In this document: positions 1 to 6,837 of the stretch, piece by piece
How positions within the stretch are numbered: position 1 is the stretch's first letter
How the letters are laid out: every line of letters starts with the position of its first letter
Origin: Proteus vulgaris
GTDB lineage: Bacteria; Pseudomonadota; Gammaproteobacteria; Enterobacterales; Enterobacteriaceae
Direction of reading: 5' to 3'
Assembly (NCBI RefSeq): GCF_033708015.1
Contig: NZ_CP137920.1
Coordinates: 372,001-436,000, forward strand
Length of the DNA: 64,000 bases
Translations under genes and position numbers: made by a program
The notes under the pieces: model-generated
What the model saw: the letters and a program-made list of their open reading frames with translations, nothing else
Database searches by the model: none
Told to the model about the DNA's origin: nothing

Positions 1-410
1 ATAAACGTTAAAGAGCAAAGATAGCGCAGCAATAATAGAGAGAAGTAATAAGAAGACATATTATTAAATAGCCTCTTCAATAATAAATAAGTTATATATT
101 AGTCGTAATATTTCAACACCATTTTATTAAAGAGTAAAACCTTCTTTATAGTAGTCGAACAGTCCTTTTATATTAGATAGTCGTAGCATTATTAAATTGT
201 TAAATAAGTTCCTTTATATTAGAGAGTAGTACCTTTGTTAAAGTAGTAAGCCCATTATATTAATAAGATACAGTATAAATAAAGAAGTACATTATATTAA
301 TAAAATATAATTACCCTCTTCCTCACACCAGGGAAGAAAAGGGCAGTGACATTATAAAAACAACTTATAGTCATTAAAATAAAACTAAGCCCTCAATTAG
401 TAGTACTATT
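1..410. other. AT-rich stretch without a gene, with degenerate short repeats
   Basis: No convincing coding region is seen. The sequence is extremely AT-rich and reuses the words TATATTAG and ATTATATTAATAA at about 92, 166, 211, 252 and 290, often next to GTAGT or GTCGTA. This resembles degraded non-coding island DNA. No function can be assigned. Confidence 0.5.
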
Positions 411-448
411 GGATCAAAACAACTAACCCGAGTTTTGATCCTTTTTTT
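411..448 (+). terminator. Rho-independent terminator
   Basis: A 10-bp perfect stem, GGATCAAAAC (411-420) with GTTTTGATCC (432-441), encloses an 11-nt loop and is followed by seven T (442-448). It would end a plus-strand transcript coming from left of the window; no gene for it is visible here. Confidence 0.8.
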
Positions 449-545
449 ATTTACCGTTATGTATTTTAAAATATATCGATTAAGTCAATTAGTTTTAACT
501 CATTTATATAATGATGATGTTATATTAAAAAAAGATAAGAAAAAA

Positions 546-589
546 TAGAAATAAGGTAATGAATAAATAGAAATAAGGTAATGAATAAA
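546..589. repeat. Tandem duplication of a 22-bp unit
   Basis: The 22-bp unit beginning TAGAAATAAGGTAATG occurs twice head to tail (546-567 and 568-589) with no mismatch. It looks like a recent slippage duplication in AT-rich non-coding DNA. Confidence 0.85.
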
Positions 590-699
590 TTTAGATAAAA
601 TAACAGCAAGATAATTGATCTATTGATACAGCATGATTAAAGTATTAATGGCAGATACCTGATGTAACTAATAACTCGTGTTTTATGATAGTTATAAAC

Positions 700-757
700 C
701 CTGACGGCTTCTCGCTCTAGGTGAGGATTTACGGTATTTTTTTCGCTAAATGCACTT
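700..757. mobile_element. Orphan left-end remnant related to the IS200/IS605 element at 3606-5386
   Basis: The segment with GATTTACGG, a T run and CGCTAAAT resembles the tnpA-side end of the complete element at about 5320-5388 (GGTTTACGG, a T run, CGCTAAAT). The flanking text differs, so this is a second, mostly deleted copy or a small derivative. No transposase gene is attached. It lies just upstream of the tRNA promoter. Confidence 0.45.
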
Positions 758-793
758 TTTTTCGCCAATCAAACTGAAAACTAACAATAATTG

Positions 794-821
794 TTGCGAG
801 GGTTCTTCACGCAAGTATAAT
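794..821 (+). promoter_or_regulatory. Sigma-70 promoter of tRNA-Leu
   Basis: TTGCGA (794-799) and a perfect TATAAT (816-821) are separated by 16 nt. The GC-rich stretch GGGCAGG follows at once, as in stable-RNA promoters under stringent control. The mature tRNA starts 27 nt downstream of the -10 box. Confidence 0.75.
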
Positions 822-848
822 GGGCAGGTTTTCCAAATACACTTCAGT

Positions 849-933
849 GCCGGAGTGGCGAAATTGGTAGACGCAGTTGATTCAAAATCAACCGCCTTCG
901 GGTGTGCCGGTTCGAGTCCGGCCTTCGGCACCA
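849..933 (+). tRNA. leuX: tRNA-Leu(CAA)
   Basis: This 85-nt class II tRNA is complete, with encoded CCA (931-933). The acceptor stem GCCGGAG pairs with CTTCGGC. The anticodon stem GTTGA/TCAAC encloses the loop TTCAAAA, giving anticodon CAA, which reads UUG. A long variable arm and the T loop TTCGAGT are present. The sequence closely follows enterobacterial leuX, a known integration site for genomic islands. An imperfect copy of its 3' end at 3063 supports that use here. Confidence 0.95.
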
Positions 934-973
934 AAAATCAGACGCTAAGAGCGTCTTTTTTTATGCCTGAAAT
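913..973. repeat. Direct repeat copy 1 (tRNA 3' end plus terminator), probable att site
   Basis: These 61 bases run from the T arm of tRNA-Leu through its terminator. They recur at 3063-3122 with a single base missing in the acceptor stem (TTCGCACC instead of TTCGGCACC). This is the usual footprint of tyrosine-integrase insertion into a tRNA 3' end. Confidence 0.8.
941..962 (+). terminator. Terminator of tRNA-Leu
   Basis: GACGCTAAGAGCGTC forms a short stem-loop followed by a run of T. The same hairpin is repeated at about 3090-3111 as part of the duplicated attachment sequence. Confidence 0.8.
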
Positions 974-1039
974 CTCAGTTTATCTAAGACTTTGTAACCC
1001 TCTGTCCTTTAAGGGCGGTTAGGATGCCAATGGTTTTTA

Positions 1040-1443
1040 GTGCGTGAAGATATCTTTGATATTGTTGCTGAAAAGCGAGAACAAATACAATCTCTTATGT
1101 TACCACCACCACAACAAGCTTTAGCGCAAGCGGCACTCACGTATCGCTATGGCTGTATGGTCAAGTAAAAGTTGGAAATATTACAATATTACCAAGTAAG
1201 GCTTGTCTTCACCCTTCAGGAACTTTTTATACAGAGGACGGAGATCCACGAATATCAGGTTTAGACTGGATTACTTTAGCTAGTTTACGAGATTCTGATA
1301 ACTCTATGATGAGTTACAGTGAAGTGGACGACAGCGTAGTTTCTGGCATCACCTTTTGGGGAATATTGACGATAATTAACTCTAGTTGTTTCCTTCACAA
1401 TGGAAACAACTGTTTATTATCACCGTTTACTACGGCAGGATGA
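1040..1443 (+). pseudogene. Remnant of a type VI effector-like protein, paralogue of the gene broken at 5387-6236
   Basis: Two reading frames are needed. The first encodes a segment starting VREDIFDIVAEKREQIQ and ends near 1166. From about 1150 another frame reads WLYGQVKVGNITILPSKAC, then GLDWITLASLRDSDNS, and stops at 1441. This second part aligns with LWQYGTTKIGNLRIIPSK and GLDWVTLASLRDTEST of the decayed PAAR effector at 5387-6236. The N-terminal PAAR region and the Cys-containing segment are missing. I read it as a truncated, frameshifted second copy of the effector C-terminal domain; the family's activity is unknown to me. Confidence 0.7.
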
Positions 1444-2106
1444 TTATTCATAATAATTATAGATAGAAGTCATTATTAGTTTTCTACTACTATTAGATCT
1501 TTCACTTAAAGTAGAACAAGTTAATGGATTTTTATTTATATCAAAATCAGTACACTCTACGTCTGTATTTGTTAATAATTTCATCATGTCATTCTTAGGT
1601 TGAATCAATTTATTAAATATTATATCCGTTAATTGATTTTTATTATTAAATTTAAAACGTTTTATAATTTCACCATTTTTTGTAACTGTATTTATTAGGT
1701 TGTTTTCGTAAGTGTAATTTATGTTATTTTTTAGATCTTTAATTATATTGCAACTTGAATCTAACAAATACATTTCTTCTTTAAACTTTCCTTTTATATC
1801 TTTGTTAAATACCAAGTTGTTATTTATTCTATATAATTTAACTCTATCCTCATTATTCTCATTTGTTTTCTTTATCATCTCTATAGCGTCAATACACCCA
1901 TTTGGAGATAGACTTAACCTAATGCCTTGAAATGGTAAGGATTCAGTATCATAATTGAATACTTGTACTGCACTTTCAATATTTCCTTTTATGGGTGAGA
2001 ATTCAAATATAGCAGCGTATGAAGCCATTTTATCTGAATATTCTTTATCATTTGCAAAAGAACCTAATGATATACTTATCAGTATAAAAAATAATATTTT
2101 TTTCAT
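1444..2106 (-). CDS. YnfC-like (UPF0257) secreted protein without a lipobox
   Basis: Of 220 residues, the first 20 form a signal peptide (MKKILFFILISISLG) with likely cleavage after SFA. The start at 2106 is chosen over one 24 bases upstream because the signal peptide begins there. The protein follows the layout of E. coli YnfC: an EFSPIKG segment near residue 35, GCIDAIEM in the middle, and a C-terminal CTDFDINKNPLTC with a final YNYYE. YnfC is a lipoprotein of unknown role, but no Cys follows the signal peptide here, so the product should be a soluble periplasmic protein. It lies between two copies of the tRNA-derived repeat, so it belongs to the island. The gene points against the effector remnant at 1040. 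Confidence 0.6.
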   Translation of the reverse strand: MKKILFFILISISLGSFANDKEYSDKMASYAAIFEFSPIKGNIESAVQVFNYDTESLPFQGIRLSLSPNGCIDAIEMIKKTNENNEDRVKLYRINNNLVFNKDIKGKFKEEMYLLDSSCNIIKDLKNNINYTYENNLINTVTKNGEIIKRFKFNNKNQLTDIIFNKLIQPKNDMMKLLTNTDVECTDFDINKNPLTCSTLSERSNSSRKLIMTSIYNYYE

Positions 2107-2249
2107 AATGCTAAATCCTTTTATGATCACAATAAATTGATTTTATCAGTAGCCATTTTTAACCACAATTTTTAAATATCTATCCTACAATGGATAAAAC
2201 ATTATTAATCGATTTTTGGAGGTATGGCTTTTAAGCCATTAAGATAAGT

Positions 2250-2627
2250 ATGAAAAAGATTTTTATTATCTGCATTTCATTGTTATTTACAGCGTGTACT
2301 TTAAATGCTGATATTACTCCCTATGGTAATTCTCTTCCAGATGCAAGGATTGGAATATTTTACACCAGTGAAATAAATATAACTGGGGGCGCTGTATCAA
2401 CTTTGGACTCGAATGGAAGAGAAAGATTTGTCGGCGAGATAATCCCATCAGATGTAGGATTAAGTTTAAAGTATTGCAACGATTCTCCAGCCCATAATTG
2501 TATAAAGATTCAAGGTATACCCGTAAAGTCAGGAATAGTTACTGTACGGGTATATGGTGGATTATTTGGCACTAACATAGCTACCGGCGGTGAATTCGAC
2601 AAAACTTATTCCATTAGGATAAAATAG
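2250..2627 (+). CDS. Small putative lipoprotein
   Basis: This 125-residue protein has a lipoprotein signal peptide: MKK, a hydrophobic stretch, then the lipobox LFTAC with Cys16. The mature part is predicted all-beta and reads like a single Ig-like or cadherin-like domain (EIIPSDVGLSLKY, then IKIQGIPVKSGIVTVRVYG). Two further Cys (about 79 and 87) may form a disulfide. I do not recognise a characterised family. A decayed paralogue follows at 2721-2951. Because effector remnants lie nearby, a role as a periplasmic immunity protein is possible but is only an inference. Confidence 0.6.
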   Translation: MKKIFIICISLLFTACTLNADITPYGNSLPDARIGIFYTSEINITGGAVSTLDSNGRERFVGEIIPSDVGLSLKYCNDSPAHNCIKIQGIPVKSGIVTVRVYGGLFGTNIATGGEFDKTYSIRIK

Positions 2628-2720
2628 ATTAATGAGTTGCACTGTAGCTTCACTAACATCTACAGATGTTATGTTATAGATTGATATCTTATAAAAAATC
2701 ATTGGATTGTTTGAACAGTC

Positions 2721-2951
2721 TTCTCACCGATGCAAACAATTTCTTTTCATATCACCCCCAGCAATTCTGAATTATCATGGAGCCCAATGATTGCATACCA
2801 CTCTCTGGGTAAAGTTCAAAAAGATATAGATTTCCATACAATTACTATATCAGAGATCCCATTAAAGAAGGAGGGTATCCAAATTAAGATATCAGGCTTT
2901 ACCTATGAAACCATATGTCTAGGAAAAGAGTTTAATAAACTTAAGAAATAA
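2721..2951 (+). pseudogene. Decayed paralogue of the lipoprotein at 2250
   Basis: No signal peptide remains. One frame reads SNSELSWSP, a second reads NDCIPLSG, and a third reads EIPLKKEGIQIKISGFTYET and then GKEFNK. This follows the C-terminal half of the intact neighbour (GIPVKSGIVTVRVYGGLFGT, then GGEFDKTY). At least two frameshifts are needed. It is best read as a tandem duplicate that has been lost. Confidence 0.5.
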
Positions 2952-3062
2952 AAGTCGATTAACCCATTTTTCAAACTCTATACTATTGAGTATATATTTA
3001 AGTATACAAAAAATTTCATATAAATTTATATCAAATAAAAACAATGCATTGCCTAATAAAAG

Positions 3063-3122
3063 CGAGTCCGGCCTTCGCACCAAAAATCAGACGCTAAGAG
3101 CGTCTTTTTTTATGCCTGAAAT
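3063..3122. repeat. Direct repeat copy 2, att-like tRNA-Leu 3' end
   Basis: These 60 bases match 913-973 except for one deleted G in the acceptor strand. They include the CCA and the hairpin terminator. The rest of a tRNA is absent, so this is an attachment-site scar and not a gene. It bounds a segment of about 2.1 kb. Confidence 0.8.
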
Positions 3123-3149
3123 TTAGGGCTTATGGTGTGTTTTCCTTCT

Positions 3150-3275
3150 GTCCACTCCCCCTGATATTTCACTTGCAGAAGCCCAGAGAGAAAAGAGATA
3201 CAGCCAGAAAGTTAATTGCTAATGGTTTTGATCCCTGCGAAAAACGTAAAGAAGTGAGAGAGGGTTGCCGAAACA
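3150..3275 (+). pseudogene. int: N-terminal remnant of a tyrosine integrase
   Basis: In two frames the text reads PDISLAEA and then REKRDTARKLIANGFDPCEK, which is the arm-binding (DUF4102) region of P4-type integrases (typically YPEISLAEAREKRDEARKLLANGIDP). No catalytic domain follows; an IS3-type remnant starts about ten bases later. Its place directly after the duplicated tRNA end is where such an integrase gene is expected. Confidence 0.7.
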
Positions 3276-3285
3276 GATTTGAGTC

Positions 3286-3587
3286 GATAATGGTCTTGAA
3301 CTCATTTCTGTTAACTTATTGAATTATTGTGAAGATAACCAAATTTCGCTGTGTCGTATTCAACCGGGAAAATCGCAACAAAATGGGGTTATCGAGTGTT
3401 TTAATGGTTTATTCCTTCGTGAATTTTTAATGTGGTATTTATTTGGATCGTAAAGCCAAGTTCGAAAATTAGCGTGGTTTGGGCTGCAAGGATATAACCA
3501 AAATCGAACTTACGAAAGTTTCAATCAGCCCCCATCGGAGGCCTATGGTAAACAGTTAGAAAACTCTATGTTGGTGTGTCTCAACTA
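3286..3587 (+). pseudogene. IS3-family transposase (OrfB) remnant
   Basis: The frame from 3286 reads DNGLELISVNLLNYCEDN, then RIQPGKSQQNGVIECFNG, the DDE-domain region containing the last catalytic Glu of IS3-family transposases. After an in-frame stop the text resumes in another frame with LAWFGLQGYNQNRTYESFNQ, the typical C-terminal YNxxRPHxSLxxxxP region. Only this 3' part is present, broken by a stop and a shift. Confidence 0.7.
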
Positions 3588-3653
3588 ACCCCACATTAAC
3601 AATATAATCTTTAGTGACTGCTCCCCGCCGTAAACGGCGAGGCTTCCCACTTC

Positions 3654-4826
3654 TCAGACCGCAACCCTCTGTACGACGGATTTACGCGGGTCTCCATGGG
3701 CTGAAACGACGAGTCCCGCCGCGTGTAATTCCAATATGCCCTTGTGTCGGATATTGATTGCCGCATTGATATCTCGGTCATGTTCAACTCCACATTCAGG
3801 GCATTGCCAGATACGCTTATGTAGTGGCATTTCTGACATTTTATGACCGCAACAATGACAGGTTTTCGAACTGGCAAACCATTGATCCAGTTTTACCAGA
3901 TGGACGCCTTTTTCTGCGGCTTTATATTCCAGCTTTGTGATAAAACCATGCCAGCCTGCATCACCGATAGCGCGAGCCAGACAGTGGTTTTTCATCATAT
4001 TCGCCGATTTCAGTGTCTCGACAATTACCGCTTGGTTTTCGTCAACAATTGCACGAGAGAGTTTGTGTTGAAAATCAGCACGGGCATTGGCTACCCGTTC
4101 GTGTACACCTGCAAGCTGTATTCGGGCTTTACGGCGATTAGCACTCCCTTTTTGCTTGCGAGATAAGGCTTTTTGTTTTCGACGTAGGTGACGGCTGGCA
4201 TTGATAAGGTGGCGCGGATTAGCAATCTTATTGCCGTCTGATTTGATGGCGTAATGACTCAGCCCCACATCAAGCCCCGTGATATTTGATATCAATGTTG
4301 GCTTTGCCGGTGCTTCTACCCCGTCATCACAGAGTAGTGACGCATAGTATTTTCCGGTTGCGCTGCGGCTCAGTGTGATACTTTTCAGCGCCCCCGTAAT
4401 TTCACGATGTAAACGCGCTTCAATCGGTGCGATTTTCGGGATTTTTATCGCGCCATCAATGACTTTGATCCCGACACAATGATAGCTAGATTGTCTGCCA
4501 TGCTTACTTTTAAACGTGGGAAAACGGGCTTTTAGTTTCGGATTAAAAAAGTTGGAGAAAGCCACGTCAAGGTTAATCACCGCCTGCTGCAATGCAATTG
4601 AATCATATTCTTTAAGCCACCCATATCTGCGGGATTTTTTCGCCACGGCAAGCAGCGGTTTAAGGTCTTTACGCGGGTTTAAATTTACGCCGTGCCGCTG
4701 GTAAGCGTCTTTCTTGATGTGCAGCGCTTTGTTGTACGCAAAACGAACCGCACCGAACTGAGCGTTGAGATATTCAGCCTGTTCTGGTGTTGGGTAGATG
4801 CGTACTTTTGTTGCTCTTAATATCAT
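3654..4826 (-). CDS. tnpB: TnpB, RNA-guided nuclease of an IS605-type element
   Basis: The 390-residue protein is full length. It has an N-terminal helical region (RATKVRIYPTPEQ), a RuvC-like nuclease split into GLDVGLSHYAIKSDG (Asp186), AVIVETLKSANM (Glu270) and HDRDINAAINI (Asp350/352), and a four-Cys zinc finger (CHCC at 323-326, CPEC at 342-345). All catalytic positions are intact, so the enzyme may be active. In this family TnpB cuts DNA guided by an omega RNA from the 3' end of its own gene and the element end, which here would be about 3800 down to 3590 on the minus strand. It diverges from tnpA with 53 bases between the starts. Confidence 0.92.
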   Translation of the reverse strand: MILRATKVRIYPTPEQAEYLNAQFGAVRFAYNKALHIKKDAYQRHGVNLNPRKDLKPLLAVAKKSRRYGWLKEYDSIALQQAVINLDVAFSNFFNPKLKARFPTFKSKHGRQSSYHCVGIKVIDGAIKIPKIAPIEARLHREITGALKSITLSRSATGKYYASLLCDDGVEAPAKPTLISNITGLDVGLSHYAIKSDGNKIANPRHLINASRHLRRKQKALSRKQKGSANRRKARIQLAGVHERVANARADFQHKLSRAIVDENQAVIVETLKSANMMKNHCLARAIGDAGWHGFITKLEYKAAEKGVHLVKLDQWFASSKTCHCCGHKMSEMPLHKRIWQCPECGVEHDRDINAAINIRHKGILELHAAGLVVSAHGDPRKSVVQRVAV

Positions 4827-4879
4827 CAGCGCTCATTGATATAATATTTTTATTTTAACATGTTAGGGCAATATATCAA

Positions 4880-5305
4880 TTGAGTAATCATGATGATTTA
4901 CTGGCGGGAACCCTCAGAAAGCGGCACAGTGTCAGTAAACTGGTCGTGCCTCTGATCTTTACGACAAAGTATCGACGTAAGCTATTTGACGGACAGATGA
5001 TCGCTCAACTGCGTGATGCATTTGACTCCGCTGCGGCAAAACTTGAATGCGAAATTATTGAGATGGACGGAGAGCCTGACCATGTGCATCTGCTGGTTGC
5101 TTACCCGCCAAAACTGGCGGTCAGTGTGATGGTCAACAATCTGAAATCAGTATCGTCGCGCCTGCTGCGCCAGCAAAACACACATTTACGGACACAAAGT
5201 AAAACGGGACTTTTGTGGTCAAGGTCGTACTTTGTCTGTAGCACCGGAGGGGCAACGATTGAAACACTCAGAGCCTACGTTCAGAGCCAGTCAACGCTTG
5301 ATTGA
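4880..5305 (+). CDS. tnpA: TnpA, HUH-Tyr (Y1) transposase
   Basis: The 141 residues match the usual IS200/IS605 TnpA length. The HUH motif is in EPDHVHLLVAYPP and the catalytic Tyr is in LRAYVQSQ near the C-terminus. The protein also has the family's FTTKYRRK strand. A TTG start is used; no in-frame ATG fits. One oddity is VVPLIF where relatives usually have a His before the strand (VHLIF). It would excise and insert the element as single-stranded DNA and set target choice together with the end hairpins. Confidence 0.88.
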   Translation: MSNHDDLLAGTLRKRHSVSKLVVPLIFTTKYRRKLFDGQMIAQLRDAFDSAAAKLECEIIEMDGEPDHVHLLVAYPPKLAVSVMVNNLKSVSSRLLRQQNTHLRTQSKTGLLWSRSYFVCSTGGATIETLRAYVQSQSTLD

Positions 5306-5386
5306 TCTTTAAAGCCCTGCAGGCCTTTCGCCTTATATCTCCGCCCGCACTGGGCGAGGGTTTACGGCGTTTTTCGCTAAATACTT

Positions 5387-6236
5387 TTTCATAACCTGCT
5401 TTTTCAAACCATTTTGCTAATACCCACCATGTGGTCGCGCCAGAAAGGGGGGAATCTATAGTATCAAAGCTAAGTATTGTGCTTTCTGTGTCTCTAAGGC
5501 TTGCTAATGTTACCCAATCAAGTCCTGAAATAACTGAGCCATAAGCATCATTGAAATGTCCATTAGGATTACGGCAACCTTTACTTGGTATTATTCTTAA
5601 GTTGCCAATCTTAGTTGTACCATATTGCCATAGTTCTTTTGCAGCTTGTTCATAGATATCAGGTCTATCTCTTAGCAGACAATAAAAAAATGCAGCAGAT
5701 CCACACAAGCTTGTTCCTCCTTGATTGGGATAATCAAAATGCTCCATTCGCTGAGGTAATTCAAACTTAAATAGGCTCTTTTCAAACGGATCTTTAGCAC
5801 TTCCTTGGGGTATTCTTTTGCAATAAATTGTCTTTCAGGCACAGTAAGTTGCAATTTAATGGTGTTATCACCTTCATTAGCTGGCTTTGTTTGCCCACTT
5901 GATTCGAAATAACAAGCTTGGTCAGACTGCTTTCTGTACGAGTGCTAGATTTTATTGATGGTTCGGTTACATAACAATCTTGAATAGAATTAATGAGTTT
6001 TGCTTTGCAAGGGCAGGCGCTAAAGCTGTCTAAGGTTCCTGCGATACGCGGTTATTTCCCAAAACATAACTAATACCACCCAGTATTTGGTAAGTTCCAG
6101 AGTGTTTACCACAGGTAACAAGATCGCCTTCGCGTGCTGCGGAGGAGCCATAAAACTTAAAAGTATCATCACCTGTTATTATTTGACCACCACAGGTTGT
6201 TTTATTACCTACTCGTAAAAAATATCCATTAGCCAT
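5387..6236 (-). pseudogene. Decayed PAAR-domain type VI secretion effector, cut by an insertion sequence
   Basis: Reading from 6236, the first 68 residues are a PAAR domain (GYFLRVGNKTTCGGQIITGD, then YVLGNNRVSQ), the sharp tip of the T6SS spike. A frameshift near 6040 leads to GTLDSFSACPCKAKLINS, the typical PAAR end. Two more shifts connect GQTKPANEGDNTIKLQL, VPERQFIAKEYPKEV and AKDPFEKSLFKFELPQRMEH. The C-terminal domain has NQGGTSLCGSAAFFY, reminiscent of a catalytic-Cys motif, then GLDWVTLASLRD. At about 5387 it runs into the IS end after AGYEKVF. It is non-functional. What the toxin domain did is not known to me; a cysteine-hydrolase fold is a guess. Confidence 0.8.
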
Positions 6237-6445
6237 ATAAATTCCCTTTTGACTTAAGTGAAATTACATTGTTGGCTAGATAAAGATAATTAACAAGTTA
6301 TTTTTAAGTATCTATTTGATTTTTAATTTTTTTATGTAGGCTGATATTTTCGAATAACATTATGGGAGGTAAAAATGATCAACAGGAAACGGTCTGATTG
6401 ACTATTTTTTGGACAATACTCTAATCTTATTCACCGCATTCTTAT

Positions 6446-6487
6446 TAAAAAATCCCCATATCAAATAACTAATTTTTAATATGGGGA
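6446..6487 (-). terminator. Terminator of the 6553-10417 operon
   Basis: TCCCCATAT (6453-6461) pairs with ATATGGGGA (6479-6487). On the minus strand the stem is followed by a run of T (A run at 6447-6452 on plus). It lies about 65 bases past the stop of the last gene of the operon. Confidence 0.75.
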
Positions 6488-6552
6488 AAGTAAATAATCA
6501 TCACTATTTAAATGTTTATATAAAAATACATTTAAATTGAGTAAATTATATT

Positions 6553-6837
6553 TTAGTCAGATCCTTCACTTTCTAAAATCAATTTACATGATATCCTATT
6601 GAGCTCAATGAATTCATTCCATGTGTATTGTTTATGATAATGCAATAGATATTGCCGATCGACTCGGCATATATCAGGGCGTTCATGATAAATTGAGCAT
6701 AGCATGGTTTTTTCATCATAATTCATGCAAATTCCATCACCTCTATCAAGAAACTGTGTTTCTTCAGCTTGATTGACATGACGACAACATGCTCCACATT
6801 TTTCACATGGAAATGAATGTGTAGTAGTTAATATCAT
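6553..6837 (-). CDS. YkgJ-like cysteine-cluster protein (last gene of a four-gene operon)
   Basis: A 94-residue protein with the CEKCGACCRH motif at the N-terminus and later Cys in GICMNYDEKTMLCSIYHERP and IDC-like positions. This is the pattern of the YkgJ/UPF0153 zinc- or iron-chelating family. The start codon overlaps the stop of the upstream HNH gene by four bases, so the two are probably translationally coupled. It may be a metal-binding partner or a modifier of its neighbour. The direct role of this family is not established. A terminator follows at 6446-6487. Confidence 0.75.
   Translation of the reverse strand: MILTTTHSFPCEKCGACCRHVNQAEETQFLDRGDGICMNYDEKTMLCSIYHERPDICRVDRQYLLHYHKQYTWNEFIELNRISCKLILESEGSD

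Larger units (their letters stand above)
3606..5386. mobile_element. IS200/IS605-type insertion sequence with divergent tnpA and tnpB
   Basis: Divergent tnpB (minus) and tnpA (plus) occupy the element. On the tnpB side there is a hairpin (CCCCGCCGTAAACGGCGAGG, about 3624-3643). On the tnpA side there is CGCCCGCACTGGGCG followed by TTTACGGCG and TTTTTCGCTAAAT. The exact ends were not proven; they are set where similarity to the effector gene begins (5387) and just past the tnpB-side hairpin. As usual for the family there are no terminal inverted repeats. The element interrupts the 3' part of the PAAR effector pseudogene. Confidence 0.8.

Noticed and set aside
1..410. CRISPR array or phage attachment array
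   Set aside because: The repeats are short, degenerate and unevenly spaced; no unique spacers of constant length.
746..1022. ORFs of 62 and 90 codons on both strands across the tRNA
   Set aside because: They are readings of tRNA-Leu and its terminator; the structured RNA explains the sequence.
3843..4166. 107-codon plus-strand ORF
   Set aside because: Antisense shadow of tnpB, which has full family motifs.
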